Shown piece by piece: positions 20,701-28,998 of a stretch of DNA of 64,000 bases. A model generated the notes under the pieces. It did no database searches. It had not been told where the DNA came from and saw nothing but the letters and a program-made list of their open reading frames with translations. Location of the stretch: contig NZ_CP137557.1 of assembly GCF_019249655.2 (NCBI RefSeq), positions 743,501-807,500 of the forward strand, written 5' to 3'. Within the stretch, counting starts at the first letter, position 1, and each line of letters starts with the position of its first letter. A program made the translations under genes and the position numbers. The stretch comes from Segatella copri (GTDB lineage: Bacteria > Bacteroidota > Bacteroidia > Bacteroidales > Bacteroidaceae).

Positions 20701-20984
20701 ACGCTACCTTGGCATGGAACGACCTCTTCAGCTCTCGCAAGATTCAGAATGCAGCTTACTGGAAGATTGCCAACGTAGAGTTGGGCTACAACTTCCCAGA
20801 CAAGTGGTTTGGTGGATATGTCAGTGGTGTACGTCTCTATGTATCAGCACAGAACCTCTACACCTTCACAGGCTATCATGGATATAATGTGGACTACGCC
20901 GGCGGTACCTTTACCCCAGGTTACAACTTCTGCTCTTTCCCAAGTGCTAGAACATTTATGGCAGGTCTCCACTTCACATTCTAA
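17778..20984 (+). CDS. SusC-family TonB-dependent transporter of the arabinan-type locus
   Basis: A complete 1068-residue SusC/RagA protein. It has a signal peptide (to about residue 30), a carboxypeptidase-regulatory-like domain (about 37-115, ITVKGQVVDDQGEPMIG), the QVVVVGYGTQKKADLTGSV linker and plug start, then the barrel ending in a C-terminal aromatic (MAGLHFTF). It should import oligosaccharides with the SusD protein encoded 49 nt downstream. The two GH43 genes in the same direction point to arabinan or arabino-oligosaccharides. Expression is likely governed by the TCCACC boxes upstream. Substrate is inferred, not seen. Confidence 0.95.
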   Translation: MRKQLFSMMLCLGAVGGASFATPMTAMAAVAQDQVITVKGQVVDDQGEPMIGATVKTKDAKTGAVTDLDGNFQIRVKANATLIVSYLGFKEREIAVRGRAILEPIQLSTNDNLLDQVVVVGYGTQKKADLTGSVSIVNAEEMKKVSNSNISTMLEGKVAGVQITSDGQPGADPSVRIRGIGSFGSTAPLYVIDGVPMGTTIRDFSPNDIETIQILKDASAGAIYGSRAANGVVIITTKNGKKDQPLKVNYSGYFGVDQIPSDVYDVMNADQYSQYLGTACTNSNTPIPGGYKMGEDGKYHFQDATNTDWFDEVFKTGIRQNHNVALSGGSSHSTYNVSLDYYNQKGTLEGAGPNYERYTARVNNTMDTKFVKFRTSMVYSHSNQDNMGLSNASEYVQGLYGDVTNVLRGTLLMQPTIKAYDNSTWVLDSQVGAANAYRYDAYGYGVYYDGIHGDISASNPLLVNNLLQRNTLVDRFVGTASADVDLLGMVGIKSKNHGLHYNVNLSYSKTEAKDKTWIPSWIQSNRVYLAKENERLTKGSRNYSDALVENTITYDGKIGKHNINLLAGMTYEEENTNLLTGWGINFTEPYFLQLQNAKNTYSESYEYKHCLASYVGRLNYNYDEKYLLSAVVRRDGSSRLSKNIRWATFPSVSLGWRFDKEKFFPISRDIVNMFKVRASYGELGNENIGEYQYMATMNRNNMTYSFGNSPVTGSAVSTFVNNDIAWEKKKTTNVGIDLAMFNNRLEFTAEWYKNKSEDLLYSVPVPAQTGVSNTSVTMNAASMENSGFEFSATYRNRDHAFKYDISANVSTLKNKVTSLGIGKDSYITGAYATYVGQEIGQFYGWVYKGIARTQEDLDNNAVQQGANIGDCLYEDISGPNGEPDGVIDAYDQTVLGSGLPKVNFGLSTHMEYKGFDLNISTYGVLNYHVSDDIYNSLNSCYGYGNKEVGMLDANRWSEDGSTYLSSVPRTYAANNATLAWNDLFSSRKIQNAAYWKIANVELGYNFPDKWFGGYVSGVRLYVSAQNLYTFTGYHGYNVDYAGGTFTPGYNFCSFPSARTFMAGLHFTF

Positions 20985-21033
20985 TAATGAGAATTAACAA
21001 GAATAAAAATCATTATTTAAAAGGACATTTGAT

Positions 21034-22791
21034 ATGAAACTATATAAATTATCATTAGCTCTCTTCCTTGGCCTCGGTGCTATGGCTACCACATCTTGCG
21101 AGGACAAGTTGGATGTTACCAATCCTAACCAGCAGACCACCGGTACCTTCGGTTTCAATGCTGATGATCTGGAAGAGTGCGTTATTGCAGCATACAACCA
21201 TATTCGTATGGAAGGTTCTTCGGCACGTGTGGGTTATACCCTCGATGTGACACGTGGCGATGAGGTATGGAACTCATCACAGGTATGGTACATGCCATTC
21301 GATGACATGGACGACCCTGTGACAGACGAAATCTCCATGTGGCCTTGGCGTGAGGCTTACTATACTATTAATGTATGTAACTTCATCCTTTCACGTACCA
21401 CAGGTGATGATGCTTCGCTCAGCGAAAGCATGAAGCGCATCAAGGGACAGGCTCTCTTCCTCCGCGGTTATTCATACTATACATTGGCAGGTTATTACCA
21501 GAATCCTGCGTTGATTACTGATTATGCCAACTATTCTACTCTGGATGGTCTCTATGGCAAGAACAGTACTTATGATGATGTGCTCGACCAGGTGGAGAAG
21601 GATTTCTCTGAGGCGATGACGCTCCTCCCATCACGTGATGAGGGTGGTGAGTGGGCCAAGGGCCGTGCTACCTGCGGTGCTGCTGCTGGCTACTATGCCC
21701 GCACTCTGATGCAGCGCCATAAGTATAGCGATGCACTCGTTGTACTCAAGGACATCATGAACAAGAAGTATGGCTCTTACAAGCTGATGGCCAACTATGG
21801 CGACAACTTCCGTGAGGGTTCTGCTTACGAGAACAATGCCGAGAGCCTCTTCGAAATCCAGTATCTCGACTACGGTTCACAGGGTGTAGATGATGAGTGG
21901 ACTCCTGTTAATACCAGTCCTAATGCTACACAGGGTCATGCCGTAGAGTCTAACTTCGCTCCAGGTAGATTCGGTGGATGGGCAGACCTCTCTGCATCTC
22001 CATGGTTGTACAACCTCTTCAAGCAGGAGCGTACCACAGCTGGTAAGTTGGATCCACGTCTTTACTGGACCATCGGTACCTATGAGAGTGATTGGGAAGG
22101 ATTTGAGAATGGCAACGTGGCTTACACCACCCAGATGACGGCTACTGATACCATCGTAACCAACAATAACTATGGTGGCCTTCCTATCGCTAAGTGGACC
22201 AATTTCCGTACCAACCTTTATGATAAGGTAACAACCGGTCTTCATTGCGGTATCAACCTCCGTATGATGCGTTACTCTGACGTTTTGCTTCGTGCTGCAG
22301 AGTGCGAGAACGAGGTGAACGGTCCTACACAGCAGGCTATCGACTGGATTAACCAGGTTCGTGAGCGTGCCAACCTGAAGGATTTGAGTCTCTCAGACTT
22401 CGATACCAAGGATAAGCTCTTCGAACAGATTGCCAATGTAGAGCGTCCAAAGGAGTTCGGTTGCGAGTATGGTCGTGGTTTCGATTTGATTCGTTGGGGA
22501 TTCTTCTATGATGAGGGTCGTTTGGCTCAGTTGAAAGAGCACGGAACCTTCCGCCGTTCTATCCACAATGCCAAAGAGCCAGTAAGCTACCAGCTGGTAG
22601 GTGTTGACTCTGAGGTGAAGAGCTCTTACGATACATACGTACCAGGTCATGAGTTCTTGCCTATTTTTCAGGGCTTGCTGAACGACAACCCTAACCTGAC
22701 AGGTAACTCAGCCAATACAAATACAGATAACTCAACCGATTTCCTTGGAAGAGGTTGGACTGTTCATCCTGTAGTAAATTTGAGCAAGTAA
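21034..22791 (+). CDS. SusD/RagB-family surface lipoprotein of the arabinan-type locus
   Basis: A 585-residue lipoprotein with lipobox ATTSC (Cys22). The N-terminal SusD segment includes ECVIAAYNHIR, the TPR-like helices LFLRGYSYYTLAGYY and ATCGAAAGYYARTLM, and the C-terminal RagB region VLLRAAECENEVNG and INQVRERANL. SusD proteins cap the SusC barrel and bind glycan. It sits between susC and the surface glycan-binding gene in one operon. Confidence 0.95.
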   Translation: MKLYKLSLALFLGLGAMATTSCEDKLDVTNPNQQTTGTFGFNADDLEECVIAAYNHIRMEGSSARVGYTLDVTRGDEVWNSSQVWYMPFDDMDDPVTDEISMWPWREAYYTINVCNFILSRTTGDDASLSESMKRIKGQALFLRGYSYYTLAGYYQNPALITDYANYSTLDGLYGKNSTYDDVLDQVEKDFSEAMTLLPSRDEGGEWAKGRATCGAAAGYYARTLMQRHKYSDALVVLKDIMNKKYGSYKLMANYGDNFREGSAYENNAESLFEIQYLDYGSQGVDDEWTPVNTSPNATQGHAVESNFAPGRFGGWADLSASPWLYNLFKQERTTAGKLDPRLYWTIGTYESDWEGFENGNVAYTTQMTATDTIVTNNNYGGLPIAKWTNFRTNLYDKVTTGLHCGINLRMMRYSDVLLRAAECENEVNGPTQQAIDWINQVRERANLKDLSLSDFDTKDKLFEQIANVERPKEFGCEYGRGFDLIRWGFFYDEGRLAQLKEHGTFRRSIHNAKEPVSYQLVGVDSEVKSSYDTYVPGHEFLPIFQGLLNDNPNLTGNSANTNTDNSTDFLGRGWTVHPVVNLSK

Positions 22792-22825
22792 CAATATTCA
22801 TGATCATATAAAATAGAATAACAAT

Positions 22826-24622
22826 ATGAAACACCTAAATAAATTAGCATCTGTCTTCTGCGTAGCAGCCATGGGCTTGACTGCGCTGACAGGATGCGAG
22901 GGAAGTGACATGTTTAGTGTCAACTCTCCTGATTGGCTTTCTGAAAAGATTGACTCAATCGAAAAGTCAAAGGTTTCAACCGAGGAGGTGCTCGTGGGTA
23001 TGAACGAGGATGTTTATACAGTGGGTAACACAGATTTCTCTTCAGGATTCTGGAGTTCCTTCTCAAAATATTATGTGGTTCAAGACAACCAGAAGTGGAA
23101 TGCCGTGTTCAATCTGAACATCAATCCTTCTGCGACTAACACCTATAAGAACTTCGCCCTCATCATCACCAATGATGTGGATCGTGGCGGAACAGGTTAT
23201 ACCGAGTATGGTGCTATCCGTTTTGATAACCAGCCAAGCGGTAACTCTGAGTGGGGTGACCATATCGACAGAAGCTGCGTGCAGAGTAATCTCACCTTTG
23301 AAACTGATACAGACAAGGGTGTAGATAAGTTGGGTGGTAAGGTAACATTGACGGTTGACCGTTCCCGTGTAGATACTTTCATGGTGAAGATTACCAATGG
23401 TACTGTTACCAAGACCTACATTCAGCCATCTAAGATTGCCAATCTGAATGCAGACGAGAGCAATACCAACATCCGCTGCTTCCTGGTTCCTGAGGGATCT
23501 TTCATTGATTTCCAGCAGAGCAACGTAGAGCCTATCGGCGGATATACATCTGCCCAGGATAAGGCTCCGGTTTCTATGGTGTTGAACAATGTTCCTGCCG
23601 AGGTTGACAAGGGTACAACGCTTGAAGAGGCGATGCAGAATGTTTCTGCTACGGTTACCTTCGAAGAGGGTGTGACCAAGGTGATTCCTGCCAGCGAACT
23701 GCTCTTCTCTGCCATCAATGATATGGATAAGGTGGGTGAAAAGACACTCATCGTTATCTATAACAAGACATTCAAGGGTGAGAATGCGGCTACTCCTATC
23801 GTTGCCAATGCAAAGTTTAATGTAGTGGCTGGTATCAAGACTATTACTGTTACTCAGGCACCAACTCGCACCAACTACTACTATTATAACTCAGCTGCAG
23901 TTGATGGAGTAAATCATACTTTGGCTTTCGACCCAACAGGTATGGTGGTTAATGCTACATACGTAGAGGGTGAGCCTGGTGTCATCGACAACTCTAAGTT
24001 GACTTTCTCTAGAATCCCTGCTACTGCGGGTAAGCACGAGGTGACTATCACTACAGAAAACGGCCGTACTGCTACCGTAGAGGTAAATGTGGCTGAGTCT
24101 GCTGTCAAGGCGGTTACTCCTACTCCGGTTTCTCTCGGTGCTGAGGATTGCTCTACTGCCTGGTGGACAGAATTTACAGAGAATATGAAGATTCCTGCTG
24201 GTGAGACATTCGAGTTCAACTTCACCAACTATTCTAGCGGTGCAGGCAACTGGAACAACTATGTGCTCATCCTCCGCAAGGCTGATTTGGCAGAATACGC
24301 TGTGGTTCGTGCCGATAACTATGGTTGGGGTAATGGTTATGCTGCTTGTACTCCTATCGGAACACAGGGTGATTGGGCTACCTGGCTCGCAACCATGAAC
24401 GGTGCAAAGGTAAAGATGTTCGTAACCAACTGTAACAATGGTACTGCAGATGTTCAGGCTATCGTAACGGGTACTGATGGCAGCGTAACTGTACAGAATT
24501 ACTTGGGTATCAACACCATCGACCCTAGCGATCTGAATGTGGCATTCACCGTTGATAGCAGCCATTTGAAGTTCGGTTCAGCTGCTGCCCGCAAGCACTA
24601 TACACGTGCTCATCGCAGATAA
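22826..24622 (+). CDS. Surface glycan-binding lipoprotein (SusE/F position) with two copies of an unassigned module
   Basis: A 598-residue lipoprotein (lipobox LTGC, Cys24). I see two related modules: residues about 65-230 (FWSSF, NFALIITND, YGAIRFDN, FLVPEGSFIDF) and about 435-585 (AWWTEF, NWNNYVLIL, YAVVRADN). Between them are about 180 residues of Ig-like sequence (245-335 and 338-425). A third copy of the module is at the C-terminus of the GH43 encoded next. By position it should bind polysaccharide at the cell surface for SusC/D. The C-terminus is basic (KHYTRAHRR), which is unusual for this class. No database family is assigned here. Confidence 0.82.
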   Translation: MKHLNKLASVFCVAAMGLTALTGCEGSDMFSVNSPDWLSEKIDSIEKSKVSTEEVLVGMNEDVYTVGNTDFSSGFWSSFSKYYVVQDNQKWNAVFNLNINPSATNTYKNFALIITNDVDRGGTGYTEYGAIRFDNQPSGNSEWGDHIDRSCVQSNLTFETDTDKGVDKLGGKVTLTVDRSRVDTFMVKITNGTVTKTYIQPSKIANLNADESNTNIRCFLVPEGSFIDFQQSNVEPIGGYTSAQDKAPVSMVLNNVPAEVDKGTTLEEAMQNVSATVTFEEGVTKVIPASELLFSAINDMDKVGEKTLIVIYNKTFKGENAATPIVANAKFNVVAGIKTITVTQAPTRTNYYYYNSAAVDGVNHTLAFDPTGMVVNATYVEGEPGVIDNSKLTFSRIPATAGKHEVTITTENGRTATVEVNVAESAVKAVTPTPVSLGAEDCSTAWWTEFTENMKIPAGETFEFNFTNYSSGAGNWNNYVLILRKADLAEYAVVRADNYGWGNGYAACTPIGTQGDWATWLATMNGAKVKMFVTNCNNGTADVQAIVTGTDGSVTVQNYLGINTIDPSDLNVAFTVDSSHLKFGSAAARKHYTRAHRR

Positions 24623-24641
24623 GAATTTTCTGAAATAGTAT

Positions 24642-24692
24642 AAAAGGCATGACTTATGTGAAAACACGTTTCCACGTAGGTCTGCCTTTTTG
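24642..24692 (+). terminator. Hairpin between the glycan-binding and GH43 genes
   Basis: An imperfect stem AAAAGGCATGAC... / ...GTCTGCCTTTTT with a T run. It probably attenuates transcription so that the binding proteins are made in excess over the enzymes. Confidence 0.75.
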
Positions 24693-24752
24693 CTTAATTT
24701 TCAAGGCTTTCTTAGTCTTAGAATAAATGCAATCAATTAACAAGTATCATTC

Positions 24753-27404
24753 ATGAAGAAATTAATACTCTCTATGTTGGGGCTTGCTGCCATCGGTGCA
24801 AGTGCCCAGACACAGGTCGGCGATAACGACCTGACGAATGCTTATACGTCGAGATCATATAGTAAGCGTGTGGTTTGCCACGACCCATCCATCGTGGTGG
24901 ATGACATCACCAACCCTAGCGCGCCTACCTATTATATATATGGATCTCACCTGGGTAGAGGCAAGACTACTGCTGCCAAAAACTACCAGGAATGGTCCAC
25001 ATTCAAGGCTGGCGAGGAGGCAACAAGCAATGTAAACAGCCTCTTTGCCAACAAGCAGGGAACATTGGTCAACTATGCCAATGCTTATGCTTCTCATCTC
25101 ATCACAGAGGTGAAGAACTGCAAGGGCGAAACCGTGAAGTTCGGCAACTTCAATGCCCACGGCTGGCAGTATAAGGGCAATAACGTGAAGGGCATGCAGT
25201 GGGCACCAGACATCGTATACAACAAGACCATGAAGAAATGGTGCATGTATATGAGTCTGAATGGTGATAACTGGTGCTCTTCCATCGTATGTTTTGTTTC
25301 TGATAACATTGAAGGTCCTTGGGCTTATCAGGGTCCGGTGGTCTTCTCCGGTTTCCAGGGGTCATACGCTCACAACTCATACGCTGCTGCGGATGACTGG
25401 AAGCATACCGACTATGCCATCGCCACTGGCGAAACCGCTCTTCCTACCCGCTATAAGGTAGGCAAGAGTTGGGGAACCTATTGGCCAAACTGCATCGACC
25501 CATGCGTCTTCTACGATGACAACGATAATCTCTGGATGAGCTATGGCTCATGGTCGGGCGGTATCTTTATGATTAAGTTGGATAAGACCAATGGACTCCG
25601 CGACTATACCTATACCTTCCCTTATGAGGTGAATGGCAAGACTGTCACTCCGGGTGCTGCCAGTGCCAACTGTACCAGCGACCCTTACTTCGGCAAAAAG
25701 ATTGCAGGCGGATATTACGTATCAGGCGAGGCTAGCTATATTCAGAAGATAGGCAAGTACTACTTCCTCTTCATGAGCTATGGTGGCTTGACCAGCGATG
25801 GCGGTTACCAGATGCGCATCTTCCGTTCTGAGAATCCGGATGGACCTTACAAGGATTGCTATGGCACATCGGCTCTCTTCAAGAGTTATAAGATGAACTA
25901 TAGTTCTACTACAGCCGACAACCGTGGCGTATTGCTCTTTGGCGGTTACCAGTGGGATGCGATGAGCGGTGCTGAGATTGCACAGGGGCATAACTCTGCG
26001 TTCGTTGACAAGCTGAATCGTTCTTTCGTGGTTTATCACACCCGTTTCAGCAATGGTGGTGAAGGTCATCAGGTGCGTGTTCATCAGCTCTTCCTCAACG
26101 ATGAGGGCTGGTTGATGGCAGCTCCATTCGAGTTTGACGGTGAGACCATCACCGATGAGGCGATTGCATCCAAGGCATCTATCGCAGATGCAGACATTGC
26201 AGGTGACTATCAGTTCATGCGTCATCAGTATGGTCAGAATACCAAGGCAAAGGCTTTCGAGACACCAGTCAACATCACCCTCAATGCCGATGGAACCATC
26301 ACTGGTGCTGAAAAGGGAACCTGGAAGCGTACGGCGGGTACTGATTACATCTACCTGACCATCAACAATGTGGTTTATCGTGGTGTATTGGTGAAGCAGA
26401 CCATCGACTATACCAATATCCCAGCCATCGCCATTTCTGCTCTCTCATCATCAAGCGGCAGTCTGACTATCGGACAGAATAGCTTTACCTATCAGCAGGA
26501 GGTTTGGGCAGTAAAGGCTGATGCCAAGGCAGCCATCAAGTACACCCTCAACAAGCTGACAGTGCCATTCTCTAATGGAGCAACCTTGAATGCGGCTCCT
26601 ACTTTGCCTACCCAGGGCAAGATGGGCGCAAAGATTGCCTGGAAATCGAGCGATACTTCTGTATTGACCGATGACGGCAAGGTGAAGGGTAAAGGCAAGG
26701 TCACCCTGACCATGACCATCAGCAAGGACGACTATGAGTATGTGAAGGATTATAACCTGAATATCGATGCTGAGGCTGAGGAAAGTACTCCGGTTTATTA
26801 TCCTGTTTCTGCACTGAAGAATACAACTTCTGCTTGGTGGACCAACTTCTCGGCAGATTATAAGTTGCAGGCTGGTAAGAAGGCTCAGTTTAAGTTCTAT
26901 AACTATAGTAATGCCACAAACAACTGGTGCAACTGGGCTTTGTATGGTGCCAACAAGACACATGGTGTGGCTGGCTATACCGAGTATTTCGGTATCCGTT
27001 GTGATAATTGGAACAATACCACCAATTCTAACACTGGGTGTGTAAGCAATTATGTTTGGGATACCTTCAAGAATGATATGAACGGGTCTTTGGTTGAAAT
27101 GACTGTGGAGTATGCTGCTAATGGTGTCTTCAAGATGACAGCCACAATCACAACTACCAGCAAGAAGGTATATAACTACTCGTTTTCAACCACCATTGCC
27201 AGCAAGCCTAGCCAGCTTAACCTGTTCTTCGTAAACGAGGGCTCTTACATCGATGGCTCTAGTCTTGTAGATACAGGCATTGCAAGCCCTATCATCTTCC
27301 AGAAGAAGACGGATGGCAAGTGGTACAACCTGGCTGGTCAGCAGGTAGACAAGAGCTACAAGGGTGTAGTTGTTGTAAACGGCAGAAAATTCGTGAACAA
27401 GTAA
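24753..27404 (+). CDS. GH43 arabinan-degrading enzyme with C-terminal repeat module
   Basis: An 883-residue exported enzyme (signal peptide ending near IGASAQ). The five-bladed GH43 propeller covers about 35-480, with Asp44 (HDPSIV, general base), Asp153 (QWAPDIVYN) and Glu326 (SGEASYI, general acid) all present. A GH43-associated beta domain follows (about 480-590), then an Ig-like stretch (about 600-680). Residues about 685-835 form the same module as in the upstream glycan-binding protein (AWWTNF, NWCNWALYG, FFVNEGSYIDG). It ends in WYNLAGQQV...VVVNGRKFVNK, a C-terminal tail common in Prevotella and Bacteroides exoenzymes. Endo- versus exo-action is not resolvable by eye. Confidence 0.9.
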   Translation: MKKLILSMLGLAAIGASAQTQVGDNDLTNAYTSRSYSKRVVCHDPSIVVDDITNPSAPTYYIYGSHLGRGKTTAAKNYQEWSTFKAGEEATSNVNSLFANKQGTLVNYANAYASHLITEVKNCKGETVKFGNFNAHGWQYKGNNVKGMQWAPDIVYNKTMKKWCMYMSLNGDNWCSSIVCFVSDNIEGPWAYQGPVVFSGFQGSYAHNSYAAADDWKHTDYAIATGETALPTRYKVGKSWGTYWPNCIDPCVFYDDNDNLWMSYGSWSGGIFMIKLDKTNGLRDYTYTFPYEVNGKTVTPGAASANCTSDPYFGKKIAGGYYVSGEASYIQKIGKYYFLFMSYGGLTSDGGYQMRIFRSENPDGPYKDCYGTSALFKSYKMNYSSTTADNRGVLLFGGYQWDAMSGAEIAQGHNSAFVDKLNRSFVVYHTRFSNGGEGHQVRVHQLFLNDEGWLMAAPFEFDGETITDEAIASKASIADADIAGDYQFMRHQYGQNTKAKAFETPVNITLNADGTITGAEKGTWKRTAGTDYIYLTINNVVYRGVLVKQTIDYTNIPAIAISALSSSSGSLTIGQNSFTYQQEVWAVKADAKAAIKYTLNKLTVPFSNGATLNAAPTLPTQGKMGAKIAWKSSDTSVLTDDGKVKGKGKVTLTMTISKDDYEYVKDYNLNIDAEAEESTPVYYPVSALKNTTSAWWTNFSADYKLQAGKKAQFKFYNYSNATNNWCNWALYGANKTHGVAGYTEYFGIRCDNWNNTTNSNTGCVSNYVWDTFKNDMNGSLVEMTVEYAANGVFKMTATITTTSKKVYNYSFSTTIASKPSQLNLFFVNEGSYIDGSSLVDTGIASPIIFQKKTDGKWYNLAGQQVDKSYKGVVVVNGRKFVNK

Positions 27405-27436
27405 ATCTCTTATATTTGAATTATATAAAAGATCAA

Positions 27437-28510
27437 ATGAAGATATCTAAAATTCTATTGGGAGCAGCAATGATCATTGCTGCTCCTGTTGTTAAAGAGG
27501 GTGGCGAAATGAAGGCGGCTGTTAACGCGAATGCCGAAATGAAGGCGCAGCTGGCTCCCCAGAACCCCCTTGTAGTGGATACACCGATGGTACACGACCC
27601 CGTGATGGCGTATGAGAATGGCAAGTACTATCTCTACTGTACGGGACATGGCATCACGCAGATGACATCCACCGACCGCAAGCATTGGACTTTAAGTAGG
27701 GAAGGCGTGCTGAAGAATGAGGAAATTCCGGCATGGACGCATGATAGTGTGCCGGGCTTTGAAACCCATATCTGGGCTCCGGATGTTATCCGTTTCAAGA
27801 ACAAATGGTATTTGGCTTATTCCTGTTCCACTTTTGGCAAGAATACTTCTGCCATCGGTTTGCTGAGCAATACCTCCTTATCTGATAAGGATGGATGGAA
27901 GGATGAGGGCTGCCTCGTTGCCTCTAAGGGTGATAGAGACAACTGGAATGCCATCGACCCAAATTTCATCGTTGATGAGAAGGGAAATCCATGGCTTACC
28001 TGGGGGTCTTTCTGGGATGGTATCCAGATGATTAAGTTGGATAAGAAGACGATGCATGTCAAGAAGGGTGCCAAGCCTCAGACCATTGCCCGCCGTCATG
28101 CCGTGGGCGATGCATCAGCAGAACCGAATCCAACCTCTAAGTTTGCCGGCACCAATGCCATCGAGGCTCCTTTCATCATGAAGCATGGTGGCTATTACTA
28201 TCTCTTCGTGAGCTGGGATTACTGCTGCCGTGGCATCAAGAGCAACTATCGTGTTGCCGTAGGCAGGAGCAGGAAGGTGGCTGGTCCTTATTTGGATAAA
28301 GAAGGCAAGGATATGCGCAATGGCGGTGGCACCTTGCTGCTTGAAGGTGATAAGAAGGAATATGAGGCGATGGGTCATTGCTCAGCCTACTCCTTCCCCG
28401 ATGGCGATTACTTCTTCTGCCATGGTTACAGTGTGCCGAAGAATGGTGCCAGCATTCTGGTTCAGAAGAAAATCAATTGGACTAATGATGGATGGTTAAC
28501 ATTAGAATAA
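27437..28510 (+). CDS. GH43 endo-arabinanase/arabinosidase-like enzyme
   Basis: A 357-residue, single-domain GH43 protein, the last gene of the arabinan-type operon (32 nt after the larger GH43). Asp54 (VHDPVMAY), Asp116 (HIWAPDVIRF) and Glu243 (NAIEAPFIM) form the expected catalytic triad. The layout resembles the GH43 group of endo-1,5-alpha-arabinanases and arabinosidases. The N-terminus has a hydrophobic stretch (ILLGAAMIIAAPVV) but no obvious lipobox. The start at 27437 is chosen because a possible upstream start at 27320 lies inside the preceding gene and would put the signal sequence internally. Confidence 0.88.
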   Translation: MKISKILLGAAMIIAAPVVKEGGEMKAAVNANAEMKAQLAPQNPLVVDTPMVHDPVMAYENGKYYLYCTGHGITQMTSTDRKHWTLSREGVLKNEEIPAWTHDSVPGFETHIWAPDVIRFKNKWYLAYSCSTFGKNTSAIGLLSNTSLSDKDGWKDEGCLVASKGDRDNWNAIDPNFIVDEKGNPWLTWGSFWDGIQMIKLDKKTMHVKKGAKPQTIARRHAVGDASAEPNPTSKFAGTNAIEAPFIMKHGGYYYLFVSWDYCCRGIKSNYRVAVGRSRKVAGPYLDKEGKDMRNGGGTLLLEGDKKEYEAMGHCSAYSFPDGDYFFCHGYSVPKNGASILVQKKINWTNDGWLTLE

Positions 28511-28651
28511 AAAAAGTTCTTATCCATAGTAGAAAGTTATATTCATAACCTTTGAATGTGTATTCAAAAGCTCTGAACTTATGTTCAAAGCCTTTGAACA
28601 TAAGTTCAGAGCTTTTGAACATAACTTTCTACTAAGGATAAGAACTTTTTT
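28511..28651 (+). terminator. Very long branched palindrome after the arabinan operon
   Basis: The outer arms (28511-28540 and 28621-28650) are near-perfect complements, and the inner arms (about 28564-28590 and 28592-28617) pair around a CC apex. The left side has an extra ~21-nt insertion that forms its own small hairpin (TTTGAATGTGTATTCAAA). The structure ends in a TTTTTT run, so it is a plausible bidirectional terminator, but it is far longer than needed. Confidence 0.8.
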
Positions 28652-28744
28652 ATTGGTAATAAAAGCTTTTTGGAAGTTCACCAATCTTTATCGGTTTATG
28701 ATTAGATTTCTATGAGTATAGAATTGAAGTGTTAAAACCGGGTT

Positions 28745-28809
28745 AAAATAGTGTTTATTCCGCTACGAGCGATAAAAAAACGGTTTCGTAGCGAAATAAA
28801 CGCTATTTT
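28745..28809. repeat. 24-bp inverted repeat upstream of a decayed ATPase gene
   Basis: The arms at 28745-28768 and 28786-28809 match in 22 of 24 positions (AAAATAGTGTTTATT... pairing with ...AATAAACGCTATTTT) around a 17-nt loop. There is no T run, so it looks like an operator or cruciform rather than a terminator. It ends 25 nt before a TATATTTGC -7 box (28835-28843). Confidence 0.8.
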
Positions 28810-28834
28810 CTTTCGCTATTTCCGAAATTAGTTG

Positions 28835-28843
28835 TATATTTGC
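28835..28843 (+). promoter_or_regulatory. -7 box in front of the ATPase remnant
   Basis: TATATTTGC matches TAnnTTTG exactly and lies 17 nt before ATG 28860. A TTTC about 21 nt upstream could be a weak -33. The promoter appears intact although its gene is not. Confidence 0.5.
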
Positions 28844-28859
28844 AGCGAACCAATTGGGT

Positions 28860-28971
28860 ATGATTATGTGTGAAATTATAGGTAGAAAAAAAGGAAATAG
28901 CAGAACTGGTGGGTAATGACTATTCCGATATATTCAAGGCATCAGTAACTCTGGATGATTTGTTTATGTAA
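28860..28971 (+). pseudogene. Remnant of an AAA-family ATPase gene (both termini, middle deleted, frameshifted)
   Basis: From the ATG the frame reads MIMCEIIGRKK. After a run of seven A residues the adjacent frame continues KKEIAELVGNDYSDIFKASV and ends TLDDLFM-stop. The start resembles the N-terminus (IIGRKKEIAEL) and the end the C-terminus (TLDDLF) of the ATP-binding proteins with a C-terminal DUF234-type domain that are common in Bacteroidota. The large central part with the Walker motifs is missing. The assignment rests on short motifs I recall from that family. Confidence 0.55.
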
Positions 28972-28998
28972 AATAAGGCGTTCTTCATTATTTTTTCT

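Noticed and set aside
27320..27436. An upstream start for the small GH43 at 27320
   Set aside because: It would overlap the preceding GH43 gene by 85 nt and bury the signal sequence; the ATG at 27437 gives a normal exported protein.
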